Shown piece by piece: positions 51,292 to 60,521 of a DNA stretch of 64,000 bases. The DNA comes from Nakamurella deserti (GTDB taxonomy: Bacteria > Actinomycetota > Actinomycetes > Mycobacteriales > Nakamurellaceae), in NCBI RefSeq assembly GCF_003260015.1, contig NZ_QCXS01000002.1, positions 2,232,001-2,296,000 on the forward strand, given 5' to 3'. Made by a program: the position numbers and the translations under genes. The notes beneath the pieces were generated by a model. It saw only the letters and a list, made by a program, of their open reading frames with translations. It had not been told where the DNA came from and did not search any database. Within the stretch, counting starts at the first letter, position 1, and every line of letters begins with the position of its first letter.

Positions 51292-51912
51292 TTATCTGAT
51301 GCCCTGCGCCTTGGCCCGGATGAAGTACGTGGCGCCCTTGCCGACGTAGAGCATGGCCAGGCCGATGAGCACCAGCAGTCCGCCGAGCAGCAGCAGGGCA
51401 TTGCCGAAGAATCCGAGCATGGTGCCGACGAGCAGCAACGCACCGACGATGCTGACCAGCCGGCGGGCCCAGCGCGCGCCCTTGAACAGGCCGTAGCCGC
51501 CGACCAGCAGACCGATTCCGATGGCCGTGACCACGATGCCGATCATCAGCAACTGGCCCTGCGCACCGGAGATCTGATCGGCCGTGGGGGCGCTGGCGAT
51601 GGACCTGCAGAAGGTGATGAGGTCGCTGGTGTCGGTGGTGGTCACCGCGGCGCCCAGGCCGATGCCCTGGTCGGTGCACGACTGGATGTCGGCGACGAGG
51701 CCCTCGACGACCGACGTGCGGGTGAGGACGGCGTTGAGGCCGACGAACAGCGACACCACTCCGGCGAACATGGAGAAGCCGCCGGCGATCTTGACCGTGC
51801 GGGGCAGCGGGTTGGGTGCGTCCGGGTCCAGGTCGACCGGCTCACGGGGAGCCATCGCGGCCTTGAAGGTGTCCATGAAGCGCGGACGGCCCGACCCGTT
51901 GTTCATGCTCAT
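51292..51912 (-). CDS. Four-helix membrane protein of unknown function
   Basis: The 206-residue product has a cytoplasmic N-terminus and helix 1 (IAGGFSMFAGVVSLFVGLNA). An external loop of about 60 residues holds two Cys (QSCTDQ and ITFCRS) that may form a disulfide. Three further hydrophobic segments follow (MIGIVVTAIGIGLLVGGYGL, LVSIVGALLLVGTMLGFF, LLLLGGLLVLIGLAMLYV). It is the first gene of this transcript, divergent from the PH-domain genes. Function unknown. Confidence 0.7.
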   Translation of the reverse strand: MSMNNGSGRPRFMDTFKAAMAPREPVDLDPDAPNPLPRTVKIAGGFSMFAGVVSLFVGLNAVLTRTSVVEGLVADIQSCTDQGIGLGAAVTTTDTSDLITFCRSIASAPTADQISGAQGQLLMIGIVVTAIGIGLLVGGYGLFKGARWARRLVSIVGALLLVGTMLGFFGNALLLLGGLLVLIGLAMLYVGKGATYFIRAKAQGIR

Positions 51913-52011
51913 GACCCCAACTTACCTGCTGCGACACACCGGCCGGGTCGACCGGAACGGCCCGGCACCGCTGCGGCGCCGGTGCCCGCTCCGGCTAGCG
52001 TGGGAGGCGAC

Positions 52012-52527
52012 ATGGACCAGCACACGGACTCCCCGGCGAACGCCCTCTTCGCCCCGCCGGACGCCTCCTGGCAGCGCCTGACCTCGCGGTATCTGTCGAT
52101 GCGCCGACTGGTGTCGGCGGTGGTGATCGGGGTCGTCACCGTCGTCGCGGCGGCCGTGGTGACCCTCGCCACGGCCCGGCCGTGGCTCGGCGGCGTCGTC
52201 GTCGTCATCGGTGTGGTGTCGATCGCCGTCCGGCTGGTTGTCGTCACCCGGAACTGGCGCTCGTGGGGCTACGCCGAGCGGGACGAGGACCTGTATCTGA
52301 CCCACGGGGTGCTGTTCCGGCGGCTCACCGCGGTGCCCTACGGCCGGATGCAGGTGGTGGAGGTGACGTCGGGGCCGTTGCAACGCGCCTACGGGCTGGC
52401 CACCGTCAGCCTGCAGACCGCCTCTCCCGGGACCGGCGCGCAGATCCCCGGCCTGCTGCCCGACGAGGCCGTCCGGCTCCGGGACCGGCTCACCGAGCGT
52501 GGCCGGACCCGGGCGATGAACCTGTGA
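52012..52527 (+). CDS. Bacterial PH-domain membrane protein (YdbS-like)
   Basis: The 171-residue protein has two membrane helices (about 33-55 and 59-78) followed by one bPH2 domain: YAERDEDLYLTHGVLFRRLT, VPYGRMQVVEVTSGPLQRAY and GLATVSLQTASPG. GGGAGG precedes the ATG. The pair with the following larger gene matches the Bacillus ydbS-ydbT arrangement. The function is poorly understood; in Bacillus the pair influences resistance to antimicrobial peptides. Confidence 0.85.
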   Translation: MDQHTDSPANALFAPPDASWQRLTSRYLSMRRLVSAVVIGVVTVVAAAVVTLATARPWLGGVVVVIGVVSIAVRLVVVTRNWRSWGYAERDEDLYLTHGVLFRRLTAVPYGRMQVVEVTSGPLQRAYGLATVSLQTASPGTGAQIPGLLPDEAVRLRDRLTERGRTRAMNL

Positions 52528-52648
52528 GGCCTGCACCGGTGCGGTCCGGGCCGGTGGCCGTCGGGCGGGCGCGGTGCACTCCGGCGGGCCGCGACCCCGC
52601 CCGGCGGCGCTGGGCACCCGCGGACACCACGCGGTGGGACACCGCCGG

Positions 52649-54151
52649 ATGACCGCGCCCGGCCCGCCGGGGTCCACACCGCCCACACCGCCCACACCGC
52701 CTTCGCAGCGCACGCCGCCCGCGCAGCTCACCCCGCCCGCGCAGCTCACACCGCCCGCGCAGCTCACACCGCCCATGCCGCCACTGCCCGTCGCGGAGAC
52801 CGGCAAACGCACCGAACGACCGCATCCGCTGACTCCGTTGATCCGCGGCTGGCTGCTGCTGGTGGCGATCGTGCTGGCCGTGGGCCGGGAGTTCCTGCCC
52901 GACGGCCACCGGGACGGCGGCTTCCAGCGCGGTGACCTCCGGTGGCTGTTCATCGCCCTGGGCGTGGCCGTGCTGCTCGCCGCCGCGGCCGGCTTCGTCA
53001 GCTGGTGGTTCACCCACTTCGTCATCGACGACGACGAGATCCGGGTCGACTCGGGGGCGCTGTGGCGCCGTTCCGCCCGGGTCGGCTTCGAGCGGCTGCA
53101 GTCCGTGGACATCGTGCAGCCGTTCGCGGCCCGGCCGTTCGGGCTGGTCGAGCTACGACTGGAGGCCGGCGGCGGCGACCGGTCGCTGGTGCTGCGGTAC
53201 CTGCGGCGGGCGCACGCCGACCGGCTCCGCGGCTACCTGCTGGCCCGGGCGCACGGCGAGCAGCGGTCGGTCGCCGACGACCACGGCCCCGTGGCGAGCG
53301 GGTTCACCGATCTGGGCGCCGACGACCGGCCGTTGGTCACGGTGTCGTCGGCGCGCCTCATCGGCAGCTTCCTGTTGTCCACGGAGTGGTTGCTCAGCGC
53401 GGGGGCGCTGGTCGCGATGCTGGTGCTCGGGCGGTGGTTCGCGGTGCTGTCGTTCCTGGTGCCGTCGATGATCCCGGTGGCGATCGGCACGCTGACCCTC
53501 GTCAGCCGACGCGTGCTGGCCATGTTCCGGTTCACGTTGTCCGAGTCCCCGCACGGGCTGCGGGTCGCGCGCGGGTTGACCAACCTGACCAGCCAGTCGG
53601 TACCGCTGGACCGGGTGCAGGGCGTGCGCGTCACCCAGTCGCTGCTGTGGCGGCCGTTCGGGTGGTACCGGCTGGACGTCGACGTGCTCGGGTACCGATC
53701 CGAGCGCGAGGAGAACAACCGCTCGGAGGCGACGACGGTGCTGCTCCCGGTGGCCGACCGCGGTCAGCTGGCCGGGGCGCTGAGCCGGGTGCTGCCCGGC
53801 GTGGACGTCGACGCGGTGCCGTTGCGGCGACCCCCCGCCCGGGCCCGCGCGTTGCGCTGGCTCGACTTCCGGGTGTTGCGCTCGGGGTGGGACGCCCGCG
53901 TGGTGGTCACCGATCACGGCCTGTTGGTGTGGACCCGCGACATCGTGCCCCACGGGAAGGCGCAGTCCGCGCGGATCCGGCAGGGTCCGCTGCAACGGCT
54001 GCTGCGGCTGGCCGACGTGCATGTCGACACCACCCCGGGTCCGGTGGACGCCGTCGCCCGCCAGCTCGACGTCGCCGACGCCCGGGCGATGGCGACGGGC
54101 CAACTGGACCGCACCCGGGCCGCACTGCGCACCCGCCCACCCCGGTCGTGA
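52649..54151 (+). CDS. Multi-domain bacterial PH-domain membrane protein (YdbT-like)
   Basis: The 500-residue protein has a Pro-rich N-terminus with a near-perfect tandem repeat (TPPAQL three times), membrane helices near 65-85 and 100-120, and a bPH2 domain (DDDEIRVDSGALWRRSARVG and FERLQSVDIVQPFAARPFGL). A second helix pair and a second PH-like domain (SQSVPLDRVQGVRVTQSLLW) follow, then a third C-terminal PH-like module (DHGLLVWTRDIVPHGKAQSA). The in-frame ATG at 52574 is possible but the sequence before 52649 looks non-coding. It follows the YdbS-like gene by 121 bp. Confidence 0.83.
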   Translation: MTAPGPPGSTPPTPPTPPSQRTPPAQLTPPAQLTPPAQLTPPMPPLPVAETGKRTERPHPLTPLIRGWLLLVAIVLAVGREFLPDGHRDGGFQRGDLRWLFIALGVAVLLAAAAGFVSWWFTHFVIDDDEIRVDSGALWRRSARVGFERLQSVDIVQPFAARPFGLVELRLEAGGGDRSLVLRYLRRAHADRLRGYLLARAHGEQRSVADDHGPVASGFTDLGADDRPLVTVSSARLIGSFLLSTEWLLSAGALVAMLVLGRWFAVLSFLVPSMIPVAIGTLTLVSRRVLAMFRFTLSESPHGLRVARGLTNLTSQSVPLDRVQGVRVTQSLLWRPFGWYRLDVDVLGYRSEREENNRSEATTVLLPVADRGQLAGALSRVLPGVDVDAVPLRRPPARARALRWLDFRVLRSGWDARVVVTDHGLLVWTRDIVPHGKAQSARIRQGPLQRLLRLADVHVDTTPGPVDAVARQLDVADARAMATGQLDRTRAALRTRPPRS

Positions 54152-54179
54152 GCGACCGGCCGACGCCGGGCCCGCCGAC

Positions 54180-54480
54180 TCCGGTCAGGCGTCAGCGACG
54201 ATCGGGTGATCGGCACACGATGCCCGCCGGCCCGAGCGGCCGACGGCTCCGACCAGGCGTCAGCGACGCCCGGGTGAACGGCACGACACCCGCCGGCCCG
54301 ACCGGCCGACGGCTTCGACCAGGCATCAGCGACGCCCGGGTCAGCGGCACGACGCCCGCCGGCCCGACCGGCCGACGCCGGTCAGGCGTCAGCGACGCCC
54401 GGATGAACGGCACGCGATGCCGCCGGCCCGACCGGCCGACGGCTCCGGCCAGGCGTCAGCGACGCTTGGGTGAGCGGCGC
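54180..54480. repeat. Five tandem 63-68-bp repeats, the last overlapping the 3' end of hemD
   Basis: The core CAGGCGTCAGCGACG recurs at 54186, 54254, 54320 (one base changed), 54383 and 54450. The intervening sequence (GCCGGCCCGACCGGCCGACGG and a gt-rich part) is also conserved. The copy at 54450 contains the hemD stop codon, so the array looks like reiteration of the hemD terminus into the convergent intergenic region. Frames through it encode degenerate 22-residue repeats but have no ribosome site. Confidence 0.85.
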
Positions 54481-55982
54481 GGCGGCGGCAGCGCGCCCGC
54501 GGCCCGCAGCTGGTTGGCGTGCTGGGCCAGTGCCTCCACCAGCATCGACAGGTCGGGCGACTCGGGCTGCACGTCGACGCGCAGGCCGAACTCCCGTGCG
54601 GTGTCGGCCGTCTTCGGGCCGAGCACGCCGACCAGCGACCGGGAGTGCGGCTTGCCGGCGATGCCGACGAGGTTGCGCACCGTCGAGGACGAGGTGAACA
54701 GGACCGCGTCGAAGCCGCCGGACTTGATCGCCTCCCGCACCGGCGCGGGCGGCGGGGCGGCGCGCACGGTCCGGTAGGCGGTGACGTCGTCGATCTCCCA
54801 GCCGATGTCCCGCAGGCCGTCGGCGAGGGTCTCGGTGGCGATGTCCGCCCGAGGGAGCAGGATGCGGTCGACCGGGTCGAGGATCTCGTCGTACTCGGGG
54901 AAGACGTCGAGCAGACCCGCGGTGGAGGCGGTGTTCTCCGCGACCAGGTCGGGTTTGATGCCCAGCGCCCGGACGGCCTCGCTGCTGGCCTCGTCGGCGC
55001 AGGCGATGCTGACGCCGGAGAACGCTCGCGCGTCCAGCCCGAACTCGAGGAACTTCTCCCAGATGGCGCGGACCGCGTTCACCGAGGTGAACACCACCCA
55101 CTGGTAGCGGCCGTCGACCAGGCCCTTGATTGCCCGTTCCATCGGCGCCGGGGTGCGGGGCGGCTCGACGGCGATGGTGGCCACCTGCTCGGGGCTGGCC
55201 CCGTGCCGGCGGAGCAGCTCGAAGATCGCGTCATCGGTGTCGCGGGTGCGCGGGACGAGCACCCGCCAGCCGTACAGCGCCCTGGACTCCCACCACGACA
55301 GCGACGGCCGGGTGGACACCCCGGCCCCGATGGTGACGACCAGCGGGCCGGCGAGGTCACGGCCCAGCGCCGAGAGCGTGGCCAGGGTGGCGTCGACCGT
55401 CCGCTGGCTGGGCAGGCTTGTGCCGGCGGTGATGGTGGCCGGGGTCTCGGGCGCGAGACCGTGCTCGACCAGGTTCGCCGCGGTGTCGGCGAGGTGCCCG
55501 GCCGCGGCCTGCAGCAGCAACGTGCCGGGGGCCCCGGCGAGACTCCGCCAGTCCGAGCCGGTGCTGGACCGCACGTCGGCGCTGGTGTGCGACGACCCGA
55601 GGGCCACACCGGAGTAGGACGCGGCGGCCGCCCCGACGGAGATACCGGGGATCAGGTCGAAGGCGGCCCCGGATTCGGCGACGGCCTGGATCTCGGCGAC
55701 CACCGGGTCGGCGGTCAGCACGTCCCCGGCGACCAGCCGGACGACGGCCGCACCGGCGCGGGCCGCGGACACCAGGGACGCGGCCACCGTGGCCGGATCG
55801 CCGACCGCGGGCCGGACCTCGGCCGACGGCGCCAGCGCGGTGATCGTGTCGGGGACGTCGGGATCGTTCAGGACGAGCGTGGCGGCGGCCAGCAGTTCGG
55901 TCGCCCGGACGGTCAGCAACCCGGGATCGCCCGGGCCGGCCCCGACGAAGGCGATACGGCCGGCGACCGTACGTGTGGTCAT
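54456..55982 (-). CDS. hemD: Uroporphyrinogen-III synthase fused to a SUMT-like methyltransferase domain
   Basis: The 508-residue protein has two parts. Residues 1-235 form a tetrapyrrole-methyltransferase fold (IAFVGAGPGDPGLLTVRA; VRLVAGDVLTADP in place of the usual GGDPF; PGISVGAAAASYSGVALG). Residues from about 240 form HemD (WRVLVPRTRDTDDAIFELLR, VFTSVNAVRAIWEKF, DAVLFTSSSTVRNLVGI), which cyclises hydroxymethylbilane. The fusion is usual in actinobacteria; the altered GGDPF motif makes methyltransferase activity doubtful. The start overlaps the rex stop by four bases. The final residues (PPPRRSPKRR) are encoded by the first copy of the downstream repeat array. Confidence 0.9.
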   Translation of the reverse strand: MTTRTVAGRIAFVGAGPGDPGLLTVRATELLAAATLVLNDPDVPDTITALAPSAEVRPAVGDPATVAASLVSAARAGAAVVRLVAGDVLTADPVVAEIQAVAESGAAFDLIPGISVGAAAASYSGVALGSSHTSADVRSSTGSDWRSLAGAPGTLLLQAAAGHLADTAANLVEHGLAPETPATITAGTSLPSQRTVDATLATLSALGRDLAGPLVVTIGAGVSTRPSLSWWESRALYGWRVLVPRTRDTDDAIFELLRRHGASPEQVATIAVEPPRTPAPMERAIKGLVDGRYQWVVFTSVNAVRAIWEKFLEFGLDARAFSGVSIACADEASSEAVRALGIKPDLVAENTASTAGLLDVFPEYDEILDPVDRILLPRADIATETLADGLRDIGWEIDDVTAYRTVRAAPPPAPVREAIKSGGFDAVLFTSSSTVRNLVGIAGKPHSRSLVGVLGPKTADTAREFGLRVDVQPESPDLSMLVEALAQHANQLRAAGALPPPRRSPKRR

Positions 55983-56881
55983 CGATGGCTCCTTGGGCTG
56001 TGGGCCGGCGCAGCAGCCGCGGTCAGAGGGGTGACGAGGGAGGACGGGGAGGCTGCGGTGGTGCGGTCGGAGCCGACGGGCCGGTCGGGCGTCCCACCGG
56101 GGGACGCGCCGGCACCGACGTCCACGAATGTGCGAATCGGAGCCACGAGCGATGGTGTCACCGATGCATCATGGGTCCCGCCGATGACGTCGTTGTTAAG
56201 CGCAGTGTTCGACCGGCGTTCACCGGGCTGACGCCGGGACTCGTGGAACGCCAGGATCTGCAGCTCCACCGCCAGGTCGACGGTGCGCAGGTCGACGTCG
56301 TCAGGGACGTGGATCACCCCGGGGGTGAACGCGAGGATGGCCCGGACGCCCGCCCGGACCAGAGCGTCGGCCGCGCTCTGCGCGGCCGGCTCCGGGGTGG
56401 CGATCACGCCGATCGTGATTCCCTCGCGTGCACACGTCGAAACGATGTCGGCCACGTCGCTCACCACGACGCCGCCGACCGTCCGGCCGATGCGCCGGGG
56501 GTCGACGTCGAAGAGCGCACCGATGGTCAGCCCGCGGGAGACGAACCCCGGATAGCCGGCGAGTGCGGCGCCGAGATTGCCCACCCCGACGAGGGCGACG
56601 CGATGCTGCCGGTGCGAGCCCAGGATGCGGCCGATCTCGGCGACCAGCACCTTGATCTCGTAGCCGACACCGCGGACCCCGTACGTGCCGAGGTGGGACA
56701 GGTCCTTGCGCAGGGTGGCCGGGGTGACCCCCGCGACGGCCGCCAGTTCCTCCGACGAGATGGCGTCGGCGGGGCCGTCCATCGCGGTCAACTCCCGCAG
56801 GTACCCGGCGAGCCGGGCGATGGTGGCCTCCGGGATGTCCCGCGGTCTGCCGCCGGGTGCCCCGTCCACCTGCTGGCTCAC
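55979..56881 (-). CDS. rex: Redox-sensing transcriptional repressor Rex
   Basis: Rex represses respiratory genes and releases DNA when NADH is high. The GTG at 56881, behind AGGAGG, gives 300 residues. The N-terminal winged helix includes IPEATIARLAGYLRELT and VTPATLRKDLSHLGTYGVRG; the Rossmann domain has VALVGVGNLGAALAGY and the NAD-contacting GVIATPEPAAQSAAD. After the swapped C-terminal helix (VDLAVELQILAFHESR) there is an extra tail of about 75 low-complexity residues, unusual for Rex. It is directly followed by hemD, without the hemA and hemC usually found between. Confidence 0.95.
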   Translation of the reverse strand: MSQQVDGAPGGRPRDIPEATIARLAGYLRELTAMDGPADAISSEELAAVAGVTPATLRKDLSHLGTYGVRGVGYEIKVLVAEIGRILGSHRQHRVALVGVGNLGAALAGYPGFVSRGLTIGALFDVDPRRIGRTVGGVVVSDVADIVSTCAREGITIGVIATPEPAAQSAADALVRAGVRAILAFTPGVIHVPDDVDLRTVDLAVELQILAFHESRRQPGERRSNTALNNDVIGGTHDASVTPSLVAPIRTFVDVGAGASPGGTPDRPVGSDRTTAASPSSLVTPLTAAAAPAHSPRSHR

Positions 56882-56955
56882 GCGCGGAACCTCCTGCGGA
56901 TCGGGTCCCACGGACGTGTCGGGGAGCGCTCCGCCACCCGGGCCGGAACGCCCTC

Positions 56956-56961
56956 ACCCTA
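56956..56961 (-). promoter_or_regulatory. Candidate -10 box of rex
   Basis: TAGGGT on the minus strand lies about 75 bp before the rex start. I could not find a convincing TTGTGAA-type Rex operator nearby. Confidence 0.35.
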
Positions 56962-57162
56962 GCCACCGCTGCAGTCGGGGACAAAGTCGTCACGGGGACG
57001 CGGCTCACCCGGCCGCGTGGAAGGTGCCGGGCCGGCCGGCTTCCACCCGCGAAGCGTTACCCACGACCGGGGGTGTGGACGGCCACGCCGTCCCCGTCGG
57101 TGACCCGCCGGACGGGGCGGGGCGGATTCCCGTCTCCGGCGCGCCCCGCCGTCCTAGCAGCC

Positions 57163-57414
57163 CTAGCGGGCGGACGGACCGTTCGCGACCCGCCGCACGA
57201 GGGCGTCCCGGTCGACGTCGAAGTAGCTGAACATCTCGTCGTCGACGAGGACGACCGGCACCTGCTCGCCGTACTCGGCGCGCAGCTCGGGGTCGCTGTC
57301 GACGTCGAGCTCGGTGAGGGTGAACGGCTGCCGGGCGAGGGCGGCGAGCACCTCGACCCGCGCCTCCTCGCACAGGTGGCAGCCCCGCCGGCCGATCAGC
57401 GTCACTGCGGTCAT
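57163..57414 (-). CDS. Glutaredoxin-like protein
   Basis: This is an 83-residue thioredoxin-fold protein with the redox pair C12-H-L-C15 (GRRGCHLCEEARVEV) and the cis-Pro segment GEQVPVVLVDDEMFSYF, typical of the DUF836/glutaredoxin-2-like family. A glutaredoxin of this type commonly precedes rex in actinobacteria. The ATG overlaps the stop of the AMP-ligase-like gene (ATGA). Confidence 0.88.
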   Translation of the reverse strand: MTAVTLIGRRGCHLCEEARVEVLAALARQPFTLTELDVDSDPELRAEYGEQVPVVLVDDEMFSYFDVDRDALVRRVANGPSAR

Positions 57415-59315
57415 CGCCGGTCCTCGGGGTCGGCCGGCGGCACGGCGGCGGCCGGGGCGCCGACCAGGTCGTCGTCGAAGAGGTCGGAGTCGGTGTCCTG
57501 CGCGCTGCGCTGCGACCGGCTGCCGACGCCGGGCAGCCGGGTGCCCAGCCGGTCCAGCTGGTCGACCTCGATGATCTCGGGCGGCTCGGTGGGCTCGGGT
57601 TCCGGCGCCGCGGCGGGCGGCTCGACCGGCCCGCCCGGAGCCGGTGACGCCCCGGCGGGCGGGGCGGGCAGGTCGGCGGTGTCCATGTCCGTGTCCGTGA
57701 CCGAGTCGGTGTCGGGAGCGGGAGCGGAAGCGGCGTCCGGCACCGCGGCGAGCCGCGTCGGCGTGGGTGGCGGCACCAGGGTGAGCCCGAGCAGGTGCGC
57801 CCACTCCTGCCGCACGAGGTCGCGGTCCAGCCGGCCGAGCTCGGTACGCGGCAGGATCGGCAGCACCCGGTAGCGCCGCGGCCGCTTGAACGGCGCCAGC
57901 AACGCCCCGAGGTGGTCGGTGAGGTCGTCCTCGGTCGGGGTGGTGCCGGGTGCTGCGACCACCGCGGCCGCGAGGTCGACGCCGCCGTCCGCGGCGGGAA
58001 GGCCGACGACCGCGGCGTCGCGGACGAACGGGTGCGTCAGCAGGGCCGCCTCGATCTCGCGCGGATAGACGGTGAAACCGGCGACCGCGATGGTCTCGGC
58101 CACCCGGTCGATGAGGTGCAGCTCGCCGCGGTGGTCCAGGTAGCCGATGTCGCTGGTGGTGAACCAGCCGTCGGCGTCGGGACCGCCGTCCCCGTCGGGC
58201 CAGTAACCGGTGAACAGCTGCGGGCCGCGGATGCTGATGGGGCCGGGGTCGGTGTCGGCCTCGAGGTCGGCGAGGGAGTCCTCGGCGGTGCCACCCGGTG
58301 CGGTGCCGGCGTCGACGGCCTCGATCCGCAGCTCGACACCCGGCAACGGCAGCCCCAGCGACCCGGCCCGCGGGACGCTCGTCATCAGGGTGCTGGCGAC
58401 CGCGGACGCGGCCTCGGAGATGCCGTAGCCCTCCCAGACCGGGGAGCCGCTGCGGCTGCGGACGGCTGCGCCGTCCTCCCGGCTCAGCGGGGCCGCCGCC
58501 GAGGTCATCAGCCGCACGGTCGCCAGCGACCGCTCGAGCTGCGGTGACCGCAGCAGCAACCGGTAGAGCGCGGGTGCCCCCGGGATGACCGTCACCCGGT
58601 GGTGGTGGACGGCGGTCAGCACGGCGTCGGTGTACGCGGTCCAGGCCGCGGTGCCCTCGACGTCCGGACCGGTGACGGGCGGGGTGTCGGCGATGACGGC
58701 CGCCGCGCCGACGGTGGCCAGCGGCAGGAACGCGGTGACGAAGCCGGCGAGGTGGAACAGCGGCAACACCAGGAGCACCCGGTCGCCGCCGGCGAGCTTG
58801 AGCTGCGGAGCGGCCACGATCGCCTGCACCGACGCCAGCAGGGCGCGGTGCGACAGCATCACCGCCCGGCCGCCGCGGGACGCCCGCGCGAGCACGCCGA
58901 TGTCCTCACCGCCACCCTGCGGTTCGACCGGTGCGGCAGCGACGCCGAACCAGCCGGTGACCTCGTCGGCGTGCACCACGGCGGCCGGGTCGAGGCCGGC
59001 GCGGTCGCCGGTGACGGTGACGGTGACGCCCAGCCGGGAGGCGATCTCCGGCGCCGCCCGCGACGGGTCGACCGGCACCGCGACGAGGTCGGCGCGGAGC
59101 ACCGCGAACAGGGTCACGGCCAGCGCGGCCCCGGTCGGCAGGTGGACCAGGACCCGGTCGCCGGGTGCGGTCCGGGCACGCAGGGCCGCCGCCCCGGCGT
59201 CGGCCGCCGTGTCCAGCTCGCGCCAGGTCCAGGTCCGGTCGTCGGTGATCAGCGCGGCGGATCCGGGGTGGGCCGCGGCGGCCGCCCGGAGCAGGCCGGC
59301 GACGTGTGGGGCCAT
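57411..59315 (-). CDS. Degenerate AMP-binding (acyl-CoA ligase-like) protein
   Basis: The 634-residue protein has the overall fold of acyl-adenylate ligases: [19 protein letters not shown] near the start, [33 protein letters not shown] and [20 protein letters not shown]. Two key elements are changed. The ATP P-loop, normally TSGTTGxPKG, reads [14 protein letters not shown], and the C-terminal catalytic Lys loop reads [13 protein letters not shown] with Arg for Lys. Adenylation is therefore doubtful. A C-terminal tail of about 130 residues is Pro/Asp/Glu-rich. The ATG at 59315 follows GAGGAGG. It is not one of the usual rex-region genes. Confidence 0.75.
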   Translation of the reverse strand: MAPHVAGLLRAAAAAHPGSAALITDDRTWTWRELDTAADAGAAALRARTAPGDRVLVHLPTGAALAVTLFAVLRADLVAVPVDPSRAAPEIASRLGVTVTVTGDRAGLDPAAVVHADEVTGWFGVAAAPVEPQGGGEDIGVLARASRGGRAVMLSHRALLASVQAIVAAPQLKLAGGDRVLLVLPLFHLAGFVTAFLPLATVGAAAVIADTPPVTGPDVEGTAAWTAYTDAVLTAVHHHRVTVIPGAPALYRLLLRSPQLERSLATVRLMTSAAAPLSREDGAAVRSRSGSPVWEGYGISEAASAVASTLMTSVPRAGSLGLPLPGVELRIEAVDAGTAPGGTAEDSLADLEADTDPGPISIRGPQLFTGYWPDGDGGPDADGWFTTSDIGYLDHRGELHLIDRVAETIAVAGFTVYPREIEAALLTHPFVRDAAVVGLPAADGGVDLAAAVVAAPGTTPTEDDLTDHLGALLAPFKRPRRYRVLPILPRTELGRLDRDLVRQEWAHLLGLTLVPPPTPTRLAAVPDAASAPAPDTDSVTDTDMDTADLPAPPAGASPAPGGPVEPPAAAPEPEPTEPPEIIEVDQLDRLGTRLPGVGSRSQRSAQDTDSDLFDDDLVGAPAAAVPPADPEDRR

Positions 59316-59584
59316 GGCGCTCCTCCTCGTCCGGGGCCGTCGCGGCAGCCGGGAACCCGGCGCCTGCGCGTCGGGATCGACCCTACTGCCGGTCACCGAC
59401 CGACCGCCGGGCGACGACGACCCTGCGACCCGCGTCCCGTCGCGCCGTCCGCCACCCGTCCGGGCGGACCCGGAGTGAGCGTCCCGGTGGCCGCCGTCGC
59501 GGCGTCGATCCCGGACCACCCGGACTGGCTACGCTGGACCGGCAACCGACGGGGCGGGCGGAACAGTGGAAGGGGTGTCACCAG

Positions 59585-60484
59585 GTGAGCCGGTTCTCGC
59601 GCAGGGCCGACCGGGTGGCGGTCGAACGCGCCGAGCTCGCCGGCGAGGCGTCCGCGGAGGCCGCCGCGACGCTGGCCCTGGACGAGCCGCCGATCGCCGC
59701 CGGCGCCGACCTGACCGCCGCCGCCTTCTTCGACGTGGACAACACGATGATGGTGGGCGCGTCGATCTTCCACTACGCCCGCGGCCTGGCCGCGCGGAAG
59801 TACTTCACCAGCTCCGACCTGCTCAAGTTCGCGTCCCGGCAACTGCGGTTCCGGCTGCGGGGCGCGGAGAACCTGGCGGTGGTGGGCACCGCCCGCCAGG
59901 AGGCGCTGTCGTTCGTCGCCGGCCGCAGCGTGGACGAGATCATCCGGCTCGGTGAGGAGATCTACGACGAGACGATGGCCGACAAGATCTATCCCGGGAC
60001 CCGCGCGATGGCGCAGCGGCATCTCGACGCGGGCCAGCGGGTCTGGCTGGTCACGGCGACGCCGGTGGAACTGGCCCAGCTGATCGCGCAACGGCTGGGT
60101 CTCACCGGAGCGCTGGGCACGGTGGCCGAGTCGGTGGACGGCATCTACACCGGCGCCCTGGTCGGCGAGATGCTGCACGGCCGGGCGAAGGCCGCGGCGG
60201 TCCGCGCGATGGCCGCCCGCGAGGGGCTGGACCTGCGCCGCTGCACCGCCTACTCCGATTCCATCAACGACCTGCCGATGCTGTCGGCGGTCGGGACCGC
60301 GGTGGCGGTCAACCCCGACTCGGAGCTGCGCGACGTGGCCCGCCAGCGCGGCTGGCAGATCCGCGACTTCCGCACCAGCCGCAAACCCGCCGTCCGGATC
60401 GGCGTGCCCTCCGTGCTGGGCGTCGGGGCCGTGGGCGGTGCGGTCCTGGCCGGCGCGGCCGTGCGTCGGCGGTTCCGCGGCTGA
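59585..60484 (+). CDS. HAD-IB family phosphatase
   Basis: This 299-residue haloacid-dehalogenase-type phosphatase starts at GTG 59585. Motif I is FFDVDNTMM, motif II lies in [12 protein letters not shown] and motifs III/IV are in the Lys of [10 protein letters not shown] and [13 protein letters not shown]-terminal hydrophobic segment ([20 protein letters not shown]) may tether it to the membrane. Members of this branch act on serine-phosphate-like or lysophospholipid phosphates; with the convergent PlsC gene nearby, a lipid role is an inference. Confidence 0.87.
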   Translation: MSRFSRRADRVAVERAELAGEASAEAAATLALDEPPIAAGADLTAAAFFDVDNTMMVGASIFHYARGLAARKYFTSSDLLKFASRQLRFRLRGAENLAVVGTARQEALSFVAGRSVDEIIRLGEEIYDETMADKIYPGTRAMAQRHLDAGQRVWLVTATPVELAQLIAQRLGLTGALGTVAESVDGIYTGALVGEMLHGRAKAAAVRAMAAREGLDLRRCTAYSDSINDLPMLSAVGTAVAVNPDSELRDVARQRGWQIRDFRTSRKPAVRIGVPSVLGVGAVGGAVLAGAAVRRRFRG

Positions 60485-60521
60485 GCCGGTCCGGCGGTAC
60501 GTCCCCGGCCGGGACGGGTGG

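Noticed and set aside
54192-54413. 73-codon minus-strand frame across the hemD-derived repeats
   Set aside because: It is produced by the repeat itself, lies beyond the hemD stop and has no initiation signals.
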